DNA of 64,000 bases, taken from positions 53,929,328 to 53,993,327 of the forward strand of contig CM038464.1 of assembly GCA_021464415.1 (NCBI GenBank), read 5' to 3'. A model generated the notes under the pieces. That model had not been told where the DNA came from and did no database searches. It worked only from the letters and a program-made list of their open reading frames with translations. The first letter of the stretch is position 1, and every line of letters starts with the position of its first letter. The stretch comes from Lonicera japonica. Taxonomy: Eukaryota; Streptophyta; Magnoliopsida; Dipsacales; Caprifoliaceae. The translations under genes and the position numbers were made by a program. Below are positions 23,107 to 35,129 of the stretch, one piece after another.

Positions 23107-23249
23107 TGTTAGAATATATTATAACTAATTAGGTGTCCTTATTCTGTTAAGTTTCCTTATTCTCCCCTTGTACATAACCCTATAAATAGAGCTCTCGTCT
23201 ACTAATTCAGAATATCATAAATAAAACATATTATCTCTTGTTTCCAATA
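23107..23249 (+). repeat. 5' LTR of the Copia element
   Basis: 143 bp starting TGTTAGAATATA. A TATA box (TATAAATA) at 23181-23188 probably drives the element. The primer-binding site begins at 23250. Confidence 0.9.
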
Positions 23250-23990
23250 TGGTATGAGAGGATGGTTTCAAATCCTCTCTACAAACCCTAGCCACCATTG
23301 CACTATCATCAACCTTCATCCAAAAGCCCTAGCATCAAAACCATCAATCAACCCACACTATAGAAATTTAAACCTTGCATTCATCCACAAGTTTACACCC
23401 TCTGCCAGCCTTTTTTCCAGGACAATAATCTCAAAAAAAAAACACATCATCTTCATCATCTCAGTGGGATGACCTAGACCACAAAAAAAAACCTTGATCC
23501 AACCTCACACGCGCTCTCACGCACAGTGCATGTGGCTAAGTTAACGTCATTTTTTTTCATGTGCAGCCACACGCTGTTACCATGCCGTTAAAGTTTCCAT
23601 TAATCACAACGTTAAACTTTCCGTTAGCCAGCCGGTTTAATTGAACCGGTTCACCACTACTTTTTTTAACCAGTTCAGTTATTTTTCGACCGGTTCTTGA
23701 CCAACTTAGACTGGTTCCTAGGGTTTTTAATCATTCTGATCTCAAATCCAACCTCTTTTTTTTACCAAAAATAATCTCGATTTTACCAAAATCATTTAAT
23801 TACATATATTTTTAACGAATTCACCTCATATTTGATCAGTTCTTAGCCAATTTGAACTGGTTCCCTATTTTTTTTAACATTTTGCACACGAGTACAGCCT
23901 CTATTTTTCTCGAATCTGCTTTTATTTTACAATTTCAATTACACAGCCCCAATGGCTTGTAACCACATCTTACAGAATCAATCTAATTCA
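23250..23990 (+). other. Untranslated leader of the Copia element
   Basis: Begins with the primer-binding site. Rich in AACCGGTT-type motifs around 23630-23710, a feature also seen in the leader of the gag-only element at 4380-4480. The N-terminal half of gag expected here is not recognisable. Confidence 0.6.
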
Positions 23991-26900
23991 AAGTATCCGC
24001 CATGTTCAATATGCGGACAAATCGGGCATTCAAATAAAGGGTGCTATGAAGTAATTGGTTATCCGGACAGGTGAAATCATTCTCGAAGTCATCGTTTCAA
24101 TCAAGGTAATGATAACAAGAAATCAGGATTGCTTATAACTACTAAAACACCTGATAAGGCATTAAATTATGCATCTATTTTGAATAATATATGGATAATT
24201 GATTCTGGTGCTACAGATCATATAACATTCAAATCTAGATAGGTCACATCTCTTAGCCCCTCATCCAAAAATTTTATTTCCAAAGCTAATGGTAATCAAG
24301 TCCCTGTTATTAGGGAAGAGTCTGTTCATTTATTAGATTTTTTAAATTTAAATTTTGTACTTGTAGTCCTTTCAATAAAAAATAATTTATTGTTAGTCGT
24401 TAAAATTACTAATGTTTTAAACTATATCATTATTGCCTCCCATTCTCCGTGTATCTTTAAGGATATTCAGACAAGAAAAACGATTGGTTATGGTATCAAG
24501 CGAAGAAATTTGTACTATTTGAATTTGGCATTGAAGAACACGAATCAATTACATCAGACCCTGCAAATTGACTTAACATTAAGAAAAAAATTGACGATGA
24601 GATTCGGTTATGGCATCGTCGATTAGGTTATGCATCCTTTAGCTATTTAAAAAAGCTATCTGCTTTTCGCTACGAAACTTGTGAACTTGCAAAGAGCCAT
24701 TGTACTTCCTTCTCACAATCACTTAATAAATATTCAGTTCAGTTCATGATAATCCACTCTGATGTATATGGGTCTTTTCCTACTTCTTCTTTAAATATTG
24801 CTCGTTGATTTGTGACTTTCATTGATGATTGTACAAGAGTGACATGGATGTCATATGAAATCTAAAAGTAAAGTAAGTTCTTTATTTGAGATATTCCATA
24901 AGCAGGTCAGTACATAATATAAAACTACCCTTTAGGTACTTCGGAGTGATAATGGCGGTGAATACATGAGTACAGAATTGTAGGAGTATTTCAAGCATCA
25001 TGAAATTGTTCACAAAATAACATGCCTGTACACACCTCAGAAAAATGGGGTTGCAAAAAGAAAGAACAATCATTTACTAGAAAGTGGTACATGCATCATT
25101 ACTTGATGCCAATGCTCCAACATCTTATTGGGGTGAATCACTTGCCCCTGTAGTCTTTTTGATCAACCGTGTTCCATCAATAGTTTTTAATTTTCAAACA
25201 CCATTTAACGTCTTCCACAAAATTGTGTTGGCTCCTACAATACCAAATTTGCCCCTACGTGTATTCAGATACGTTGTGTTTGTTCATTTGCCAAAAGAAC
25301 AACAAAACAAATTAGAATCCTATGCTCTCAAATGCATTTTTGGGTATTCATCTTCTCAAAAAGGATATAGGTGTTATCATCCTCACACTCAAAAATCATA
25401 CGTGACTATGGATGTTGTTTTTCATGAAAAAGATATTTATTTTCATTAGGCTGAATTTCATGGGTAGTATTATAGTGAAGTTCAAATTTTTGATTTTGTT
25501 GGTGGGGACAAGGATAAGATAATTCAACTCGAGGTATCCCAACAGTCAATCTCACAACTACCGAATCAACCAAGTTCACCGCCTAATTCGCCACAATCAA
25601 GCTCATCAATTTCACCACTGAATTTACCATATTCTTTAAACTTGCCATTTCCTACTATGAATAACCAATTGGCTCATTCAAACACATCTGAATATCAAGT
25701 TCCTCCTTCTGATCCTCAAGTATCTTCTCTTGAACCTCTTAAAAAATAATTTCATAACTGAATCAATAGAGGCGTGCCTAAACCAACATATGAACATTAT
25801 CTTGCTAGCAAGGCTAAATACCCCATGAGCAACTATATGTCTTATGATAGATTGTCTGAATTGAATAAGTCATTTGTAAATCGATTATCTTCTGTATTTA
25901 TTCCTAATAGTGTGCAGAAAGCCTTAGGCGATCCAAAATGAAAAGCAGTAATGGACGAGAAGATAAAATCCCTAAAGAAGAATGGTACATGGGATATAGT
26001 TGAATTGCCAGTAAGAAAAAAGTGTGTTGGTTGAAATTGGTGTACACAGTGAAATAAAAGGCAGACATAACCATCGAAAGATTCAAAGCAAGACTTGTAA
26101 CGAAAAGTTACACCCAAATACATGGAATCGATTATTTGAAAACATTTGCAGCAGTGGCAAAAATTAACATTATTCATGTCTTACTCTCTTTAGCAACAAA
26201 TCTGGATTGGCCATTGCAGTAATTTGATGTGAAGAATGCATTCTTGCACAGGGATTTATAAAAAAAATGTATAGATGTAGTTCCCACCAGGTTACAATGT
26301 TCTTGCAAAGTACATAAAAAAAATATGTAAATTGAGAAAGTCTTTGTATGGTTTAAAACAATCTCCAAAAACTTGATTCGGGAAATTCGCCAGATCAATG
26401 AAGAAGTTTAGTTACAAACATAGCAATTATGATCATACATCATTCTTAAAGAGGTGCTGTAACACCCTGTGTTCTGTTTTCGAGTTAATCATCTTCTTAA
26501 GCCCGGTTAAGGCTTAATCTCCGTTAGGGCATGAACTTTTGGTTTCTGACCCTTTTTAATTGATCCAACACTTTTAGCATATCATATGAGGTATCTTGAG
26601 CCTTCGGGAACAATCATTTTGTAATTCGGGTGATCTGAATTGAAATCGAGATATTAATTGCGTGTTTCTACTTTGCGCAATTAACTAATTTTAAGCTAAT
26701 TTTGAGATATCGTAGTTTCTCCGTTTCTTATCCGATTAAGTCCTCGTTTCTGCCTATGTCTAGATTTTTATCATATCTACAACTTTTGTGTTTTAACCAA
26801 AAGCCAATCCATGCTCCTCGTTAGTCAAAACAGTGTGCAAAGTAGGTCGCTTAATAAAATATGATCGTTCGGTAACGTCATGGCAGAGCGCTGTCTTCGA

Positions 26901-29900
26901 CAAATTTCTGCGAATTATCCATCCATAATTTAGGAACACTTCCTCTTATAAAGTTTTATATATTTGAAATACCTTTCCGTAGACATAAAGATCACCCAAA
27001 TCGGAGTTCCGAGCAAAAAGTTATGACCGAAATACAAACAATGCTCCAGACCTAAAAATGCTAAAGCGCGGACCGGTATGGCCTTTTGTGGACCGGTCCG
27101 ACAGCAAATCTAGGCACGTTTAGAACACTTTAAAGCGTCATTTTCACCCCTTTTGTCACAATTTCGAGCCACAAGCCTTGAGGCTTCTAGAGAGAGATGG
27201 AGAGCACTTTTGAGAGAGATTTGAAGAACCATTCACCCACATGTCTTCACCACCCGAAATCTCCACCAAATCAACACCAAATCATCCTTAACCCATCACT
27301 AGTCATCATCTTCCTCATCCTCCATTGTTGAAACTTGAAACTATTTGGGAGATATTCGAGATTCTCTTGATTCCACTCAATCCTCCGTTTAATTTTCGAA
27401 GTTAGAGCATCAATAAGGTGGGAATCTCCCCTTTTCTCTCATTCTTTGAATATATTGCTTGCTAGAGAGTTAATGTAGCCTTTCGGTATCAAAATCACCA
27501 TTTTCTCTGCACGCGTTAGGATGAATTCATATTTTTATGATCTAAGCTTGCATTTAGTTGTTTACAACACTAATTTTGATGAATGTCAAGATTGATTATC
27601 ATGCATGTTGGTTTTTATGGACTGTTTTGTGATTTTGGTACCGAAATTACTAGAAATCAACCCATGTATATCTAATACTCAATAAACTACATGTTTTTCT
27701 TAAATTTCTAGAATATTATGCCTCTAAATACATGATTATAGCCTGTAGTTAGATATGCATGTGGTGATTTGTGAATTTTCTAAGGTCTAGTGTTACCCCC
27801 ACTTGCTAGTTTGGATTAAACTCATGAAATTGGACGATTTGGCAAATGTTAATACAAAGTATGGATAACATGAGCATGTAAATTAAATTTTGAATATACA
27901 TAGTATTTCATTGTCTCTTAAATTATGTTTAGACATGTTAATTTATGGGTTGTTGCCTTACCAAGTGGTCTAGAACTACATCAAATTGTTTTTCACTTGA
28001 AAGGACATAGATTGAATAAAGAGTATAGTAAAGGTGCAATGCATAACTTATACAAATCTGAGAATTTTGATCATTAATTGATGGTTTTTACTAAATTATG
28101 GTGTTTGTCCTTTTTCAAGGTTATACAAAAGAACTTTGTTGGAAATTTTGCCAAATACAATATATTTAACCCATGAATTTGTGTTTGTATTATTATTGTG
28201 AAGCTAAGGAATTTGTTCATGAGAATTATTGAGATTTTTGTTCTAACTTTATTCATGGGTTATTACTATTTTAATTATTAAAATAAATCCCTGGGCATTA
28301 CTACTACCATTCGATATTGATATATTGAGATTGTTGGAACCGGATAAGCACCGGTATAGAAATGCTTGTAATATATTATTTGCACAGACCCATGGGACAG
28401 ATGGGGTGCCAAAAAACCTGGTTACCAGTGCACAGGCCCATGGAAAGATGAGGTGCGTATGAGTGTAGTAAATTCCGTCTAGTATCGGTATTAGGTCGAG
28501 GAGGAGGAGGTGGGGGAATTGTGTTATGAGCGGTACAATGGGATTGTACCTTGGGATATGGTTGTTTGAGGTAGGTCAGTATGCCGGGGCGGACCCACTT
28601 ATTTTTAATTGTATAAATCATTGACTATTTTACAAGCTGAACTTTTATAATTATTGTTCTATAACATGAAGTTTGTAGACATCAGTTTCTTACATATGCA
28701 TTGCATTTTTCCCTTCCTCTATGGGTCCCACTGGGCCAGCATTGGCTCATTCCCTCGTTTCTCGTTGCAGGTATTTCTTGTAGCTTTTTGTTGGGTTCAC
28801 GGGAAAGAGTGCAAAATTTTCGTAATCCTCTGATATCATGAGTCGTGTTTAGTATTTTTCTAGTTATTGGGCATTAATAGCATGTATCATGTGTCTATTT
28901 AATTTGTAAATAGATGATTTGTAATTATTTTTACTTTGGAAGACAATTGGGATTTGTATTGTAATATTTATCTTTTCCATGAGGGATTTGAACTTGTAAA
29001 GTTGTATTTCTTTAAATTTTTCAACAGGATTGGTATATTGTATATATAGAGGCATCATGCCGAATTTTTGTGAAATTTTAAAATTTTAAACGATCTTGCA
29101 TTTAATCTTATTAATTTGCCTATATTTTTAACTGTTATTAGAGACAGCATCCGTTAACGTCTGCTTTTAAAAGGCGGGTTGTTACAGGTGCCATGGGAAA
29201 ATCACAGCATTTATTGTTTATGTTGATAAAGTGGTTGTCATAGGGAATGACGCACGTGAACGAGAAGCACTAAAGAAATATTTATCTCGAGAGTTTGAGA
29301 TGAAAGATCTTGACGAGCTCAAGTACTTTTTAGGGATTGAGGTGTCCATATCTTTAAAGGACATATTTTTTTCTCATATAAAGTATGCATTGAATTTACT
29401 AAATGAAACTGGAATGTCTGCCTGTCAACCGTCAGATACTCCCATGGAAGAATGATTGAAATTAGAAATTGAAAATTAAAAATGATCAAGTGTCTGTTAA
29501 TAAAAGGCGTTATTAAAGATTAGTAGGAAAGCTAATGTACTTAGCACATACTAGGCCCGATATTTCTTATGCATTGAGTACAGTTGTTCAATTCATGCAT
29601 AATCTTGGAGAGAAGCATATGCAGGCTGTGATGAAGATTCTTAGTTATCTGAAGGCAATTCCTGGAAAAAAGATTTTTTTTACAAAGAACAGTGATTTCT
29701 TGAAATTTGAAGGGTACATTGATGCTGATTAGGTCAGAAATATTTGTGATAGGCGGTCTATATCAGGATATTTCACATTTGTTGGTGAAAATCTCATTAC
29801 CTGGCAAAACAAGTAACAAAATGTTGTTCCACGTTCAAGCGCCGAAGCGGAATATCGAGGAATTTCAATGGGAGTCCAAGAATTATTATGGGTGAAGTTG

Positions 29901-30180
29901 CTATTGACTGATATAAGTTATTCACTAAGAGAACTTATGATGTTATATTGTGATAATAAGGCAACGTGTGATATTATCAAAATATAATTCAACGTGATAG
30001 AACAAAACATGTGGAAGTGGATAGGTTCTTCATTAAAGAGAAATTTGAAGAAAATATAGTTGCAGTGCCTCATATACGCTCGGAATATCAGTTGGCCGAT
30101 ATACTCACTAAGGCTGTTTCCAACAAGATATTTTTCATGTTGATTAGCAAGTTGGGCATACTTGATATCTATGCACCAAC
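23952..30180 (+). pseudogene. Copia gag-pol remnants
   Basis: Zinc knuckle CSICGQIGHSNKGC at about 24009-24050. Protease active site WIIDSGATDHIT near 24191-24226. Pre-integrase LWHRRLGYAS near 24609. Integrase HSDVYGSFP, FIDDCTRVTW, LRSDNGGEYM and TPQKNGVAKRKN between 24750 and 25070, then VVHASLLDANAPTSYWGESL at 25084. Reverse transcriptase starts near 25930, is cut by the nested LTR at 26458, and resumes at 29192 (FIVYVDKVVV, where the usual YVDDM has lost an Asp). RNase H and C-terminus are traceable to about 30180. Many stops and frameshifts. N-terminal gag is absent. Confidence 0.88.
26458..29186 (+). mobile_element. Solo LTR, Ty3/Gypsy type, nested in the Copia element
   Basis: 2,729 bp bounded by TGTAACACCC and GGGTTGTTACA, with exact 5-bp target duplications GGTGC at 26453-26457 and 29187-29191. 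Terminal TGTAACAC-type inverted ends and this size are usual for LTRs of plant chromovirus-like Gypsy elements (established knowledge; the clade is my inference). No coding domain, primer-binding site or polypurine tract is seen inside, so a solo LTR left by LTR-LTR recombination is the simplest reading. Confidence 0.85.
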
Positions 30181-30191
30181 TTGAGGGGTAG

Positions 30192-30334
30192 TGTTAGAAT
30201 ATATTATAATTAATTAGGTGTCTTTATTCTGTTATGTTTCCTTATTCTCCCCTTGTACATAAACCTATAAATAAGGCTCTCATCTACTAATTCAGAATAT
30301 CAAAAATAAAACGTATTCTCTTTTATTTCCAATA
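30192..30334 (+). repeat. 3' LTR of the Copia element
   Basis: Matches 23107-23249 with about 12 differences. Followed directly by the target duplication AAATA. Confidence 0.9.
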
Positions 30335-30391
30335 AAATATGCCATTGATTTTAAACAAAAGATTTTAATATTTACATTTAAAAAAACAACA

Positions 30392-30855
30392 TAACTTCAT
30401 ATATTTTTATATTATAGTATTAGTATTTCAAATAAATTTAAATTCTACTTTATTTGGTTAAACTGATTAAAAAAGTTAGAATTATATTAATATTAGTATT
30501 TCAAATAGTGTATAACTCCATATATTTTTATATCAATATTAGTATTTTAAGTAAATTTAAACTCTACTTTATGTGGTTAAATTAATTATATAAGTTAGAG
30601 TTTGTATTGAATTAGGTGAAAGACAACCGTAACTTCATATATTTTTATATTATAGTGTTAGTATTCCAAATAAATTTAAATTCTACTTTATATGGTTAAA
30701 CTAATTAAACAAGTTAGAATTATATTAGTATTAGTATTTCAAATGGTGTATAACTCCATATATTTTTATATCAATATTAGTATTTTAACTAAATTTAAAC
30801 TCTACTTTATTTGGTTAAATTAATTATACAAGTTAGAGTTTGTGTTGAATTAAAT
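30392..30855 (+). repeat. Tandem duplication, 238-bp period, each unit itself a doublet
   Basis: Unit 1 starts at 30392 and unit 2 at 30630 (both TAACTTCATATATTTTTATA). Inside each unit a second, diverged version (TAACTCCATATATTTTTATA) recurs, so the whole array is four related blocks of about 115-120 bp. Confidence 0.85.
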
Positions 30856-33800
30856 ATTTTTCTAAATTCAACACAAAAATGTGCATATTTAATAAACCGT
30901 ATTAAAATTACAAAGTTATTTAATATTAACTTATACATCATTAGGCCATACAATCTATCATTTATATGAGTATTATATTAGTTTGTGATACTGTGCATAA
31001 TAATCCACATACGTTTAATATAATTAATTATCTACCAATTTTAAAAATTTATTAAAAATATATTACTCTCTTATATATATGATATATTTTTAACATGTAT
31101 GTATAACATTTTTATATGGTTGACCAATTTTATGATTTTTTTATAATTATTAATTAAATTTTACACTTGATAGTATATTTTTATTTATTTATAATTATTT
31201 TTATTTTATACTAATTATTCAATTCTTAGTATATATATTGATAAATAAATTTTATTAATTACTCTTATTAAATACTAAAATTATAAATGCAAAAAATAAA
31301 AATAGTGAACATTCATACCAATAATTTATTTACAACGTCACTATCCAAGTTTAGGGATTTTCTATTTTTTTTCACCTCTTTCTCACTCTTCTCTTATGTC
31401 GGTCTCCTCAATGATATGTTTAAGAAAGGGCCTTTTTGGTTTCAGCTCAAATTTTATAAAATGTTTTTTATTAAATCCACCATTATTAGAAAATTAGGAA
31501 ATTATTTAAGAAAACGGATAATCATTGATAGTTAACTATTTTATTAATTTATGTTTCTAAAGTTTGGGTGCGTCATTACAGTTTTACCCTTGTTTGACTT
31601 TTCCTATATTGTTTCATAGTTATTTATATTTTAGCCTCTCTGAGTCTAACCACTATACATATACAAATGGGTCAACAGCATGTGTTCTTTGCCAAAGTCT
31701 ATACGAGTCTTATCTATGTATTTATTACTTAATTTATTAGGGTGGGATTTATGCCAAAGGACCGTAAACTCTTCAAAAAATATTCTTAAAATGAACTATA
31801 CAATTTTTTTTAATATATGTTTGAAATTAAAAAAAAAATTATCCTTATAGTATGTGGATATCTCTACATTATAAAAGATAGTAAATTTTAAAAAATTTTA
31901 AATGTATAACCATTGAAAAATAGAATGTTTGAGATCCAAATTGCCTTTTAATGACTATAAAAAAATATCTAATCTACCTAGTAATCACACATTAATAAGA
32001 TTGAGATGAAAATTATTTAAAAAAAAATACATAATAATACTTTTAATACAATTTAAATGCACCAGATTGATGTAAGAGAGTAAACTCTTAAAATTATTCA
32101 GAAGAACTAGCAACGGTCAGTGCGTCTAAACTAGTCCGACCAATTCTTACCTTTGAAAAAGAGAAAGAGAAGAGTTGGTTCATTCCCCTATTGAAGAGTA
32201 GAAAATTTCAAGAAAATAAAATAAGATTATGAAGGTAGAAATTTTGTGTTGGTGACTTCATAGAAGAGATTGAAAATGAATAAAATGTTGACATCAAGGG
32301 ACCTCCCCCTATTTAAGGGTCATTTAAATGACCAAATTGGGTGCTGGCAAATACAGGACCATGAGCTCGCCACCAACTTTAGATATCAAAGTGAAAAGGC
32401 CTATCCTTTCCGCAACAAGTTGTCATGTTATGTCATGTGCTTACGAATTTTTTTTTATTAATTTATATATAGAAATACACCGCGTTTGTTGTTGTTGTAT
32501 TTTTTTATTTTTTTTTTAAATATGCTCTTTAATTTAATTAAGAAAATATTTCACTTGTATATTTTTTAAATTATTAATTCTACAAAATTATTATTTTATT
32601 TGTACGTACATCTACACATACAAATGCGAAATTCAAATACAGAGACAGAAGAAAAAATAAGAATGTTGTTTGAACAAAGAATCAATTTCTTAAAACTTAA
32701 TCTATTTGATCAAAGATTTAATTTTGTAACTAAAATTTAGTATAGCCGGATCTGAAGTGAGTTGCAACCAGCTCTTGTCTTAGACCCCCATATTTTTGAA
32801 ATTCTCATAATTTTTTAAAGTTTAAAGTTAAGGAAGTTCATTGATCAAAAAACTTTATATGTTATCATTGATTAAAAAATAAATAGTAATCATTTATGTA
32901 AATTAATTTTATTTTTTTAAATTAAAATGTTTAGAAAAAAAAATTAATGACATAATGCTTCATTGATAAATTTTACTTCGGAGCCTAAATTCTCATGTCC
33001 AATTACACGTGTTTGAGTATGGTATTGGTGTACCGTCACTCATCTGCTCTTAAAAGGTTACGTGTGATGCTCTGTCATATGCCGAGACCGATGGCATGGC
33101 ACGGCATACTTTTTCCGTGAGTCAAAATTCTAAATCAAAAAATACTCACTCCATCTCAATTTAATTATCCACTATTTTATTTATAAATATTTTAAAATAG
33201 TTTTTCACTTTCTTTATTTAATATGCCATTAATTATAATAATTTTTTTATTTTTAATATTAACGTTTAAGTTCTCCACACTTTTTTTATTTTGAGTTTCG
33301 CTACCTTTTTTATAAAAAAAAAATAAAAAATATTTTTAAAAATAAATATATTCTTTTAGAGTAATTATTACGTCTCTTTAATTTTTTATTTTTTAAAGCG
33401 TAACAATTAAATTAGGACGGAAAGAGCATTAATAAATCACTGTGAAATTCAGTTAGCTCTTACAAAATAAAATTATTAAAATATTAATTTAATTTTTTTT
33501 GACATAAACATTAATTAAAAAATACTCCAATACATGCATACTTAAGATATTTCATCGTGTAAGTTGTAGACAGAAAAAAAGAAAAGCTTTTGTGAAAACA
33601 AATATAACTGGGTCATTTTTTTATTTCGGATGGAGTGGGGGGCTGTCCCGATTTTATGAAATAGATTGATTCTTTCTTTTTTAAAAAAAATAAAATATAA
33701 CTGGATCACTATTTTATTTTAAATTTGCTCATTCAATAAATTTAGCTAGAGCGTAACAAACTTTGCCTGGTAAAGATTATGATGCTCCTGACGAATGGTA

Positions 33801-34052
33801 AAACAAAAAAATGTAAAATTTCCAAACATTAATAATATTCATGTGGTTTAGATCAAAATAGAAAAAATAATGTAAAAATATGACAATATTTTCATCACAA
33901 GGTTGACCAATCACATTCTTTCATAATTTTTCATTTTACACCAGATTTTCGCGTAATATTAACAGTATCAAAATCAAAAATATTGAACTCGACAATCAAA
34001 CTATACATACTTTTCACACAATCTTCAAACCAAAATTTTTTTTATCAAACAA
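30856..34052. other. AT-rich intergenic stretch
   Basis: No gene or full element recognised. Short open frames at 31287-31535 and 32270-32519 have AT-driven composition and no motif. Part of it is the downstream region of the ANTH gene. Confidence 0.5.
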
Positions 34053-35129
34053 TCAAATATTCGATTGAGCAGAGTCTAAAACCAAAAAAGAAAACTTTTT
34101 TTCTGATCCAAACCTTCCTGACGAAAATTTAACCGAGTCATTTTTCATAACTCGCTCCCCAAACCGAGCCGACTCACTCCCCTTTCCCCCTCTCCCCGCA
34201 TCCACCAACACCCCACCTTCTTTATTATAAACCTTAAATTCACTAATCAAACAATTCAATTCCTTAACCAAACCCCACATATTCTCAATCAATTCCTTCT
34301 CTACACTAAACAAACCGCTCGATTTCTCTTTACAGTGCTCTAATCTCTTCAACAAACAAACCAATTCGATCGAGTGACCGAAACTCAAACAACTCACCCT
34401 TTCTTTAAATTCAGCTATTCTGATCGAAATTTCGTAGATTGTTGATAAATAATCGGAACCCATTAATTTAATGATCTCGAATTGTAATGGGTTACCTTCA
34501 ATTAGGAGAGAATCGGGTACTTTGCAGATTTCTTCGATCACTGTGATTAAAGATTCAACGTCTTTGATTAGGTCGAAGGTCATGTAAGACGACACCGTTT
34601 GGGACTGTTTTTCTCTCTCTATAGATGAGGACGTGAGGAAAAAGCCGAGGGTTCTTGAGGCGGAGAGGATGGTCTCGAGGTAACGTGCGTAAAATCTTGC
34701 CCACGCGCTCAGGGTCCAGGTGGTTGCACACGCGCCGTCGTGGAAGGAGGATAGGTTGAGGTAGTTGCGGCCGCCGGAGGTAGGGAAGATAGAGAGTTGG
34801 TCCTGGAGGATGAAGGGGCCTCGGGTGAGGATGTGGTGGAGCGTAAGGAGGCACTTGAGGGCGACGGAGGAGTCGCGGGTGCGGTGGAGGCGGTCGACGA
34901 GGGAGGTGATTAGGGAGGATGCGGTGGCGCGTGAGCCATCGCCGAGGGTGAGGAGGGTGTTGAGGTGGTGGGGGTCTGGTGGGGTGGAGGGGGGGTTGTG
35001 GGTGGTGGCGCGTAGGACTGCTAGGTGGAGGGAGAGGGTGTTTGGGTTTGAGAGTAGGGTTGCCTTGGATAGAGAAGCCTTGTCCTTGATCACGCCCATT
35101 AGATCTCTTAGTTTTGTTTTTCTTCCCAT
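34053..35129 (-). CDS. ANTH-domain protein, putative clathrin assembly protein (At4g40080-like)
   Basis: 358 residues, no intron. The start is MGRKTKLRDLMGVIKDKAS at 35129, which matches family N-termini; an upstream in-frame Met at 35201 would add an unconserved 24 residues. The ANTH fold covers about residues 5-150: a basic, lipid-binding first helix, RDSSVALKCLLTLHHILTRG (about 85-104), GGRNYLNLSSFHD (about 119-131) and WTLSAWARFYARYLE (about 138-152). ANTH proteins bind PtdIns(4,5)P2 and help build clathrin coats at the plasma membrane, TGN or endosomes (family knowledge). It is short: the long C-terminal tail with NPF or clathrin-binding motifs of larger plant CALM-like proteins is absent, as in the small At4g40080-type members. 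The 5' side has a (GA)n tract. Confidence 0.88.
   Translation of the reverse strand: MGRKTKLRDLMGVIKDKASLSKATLLSNPNTLSLHLAVLRATTHNPPSTPPDPHHLNTLLTLGDGSRATASSLITSLVDRLHRTRDSSVALKCLLTLHHILTRGPFILQDQLSIFPTSGGRNYLNLSSFHDGACATTWTLSAWARFYARYLETILSASRTLGFFLTSSSIEREKQSQTVSSYMTFDLIKDVESLITVIEEICKVPDSLLIEGNPLQFEIIKLMGSDYLSTIYEISIRIAEFKERVSCLSFGHSIELVCLLKRLEHCKEKSSGLFSVEKELIENMWGLVKELNCLISEFKVYNKEGGVLVDAGRGGKGSESARFGERVMKNDSVKFSSGRFGSEKKFSFLVLDSAQSNI

Larger units (their letters stand above)
23107..30334 (+). mobile_element. Decayed Copia LTR retrotransposon, interrupted by a nested solo LTR
   Basis: LTRs of 143 bp at 23107-23249 and 30192-30334, about 12 differences between them. Target duplication AAATA at 23102-23106 and 30335-30339. 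A primer-binding site TGGTATGAGAGG (initiator tRNA-Met type with one main change) follows the 5' LTR at once, and CTTGAGGGGTAG precedes the 3' LTR. The LTRs begin TG but end TA instead of CA. Interior order is zinc knuckle, protease, integrase, reverse transcriptase, RNase H: Copia order. Multiple stops and frameshifts. The 2,729-bp solo LTR at 26458-29186 sits inside the reverse transcriptase; without it the element is about 4.5 kb. Confidence 0.92.

Noticed and set aside
26458..29186. The nested insert as a complete Gypsy element with short LTRs
   Set aside because: No internal primer site, polypurine tract, coding domain or second LTR copy was found.
31287..31535. Short open frame as a small gene
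   Set aside because: AT-driven Phe/Leu/Lys composition, no motif, no neighbouring exon.
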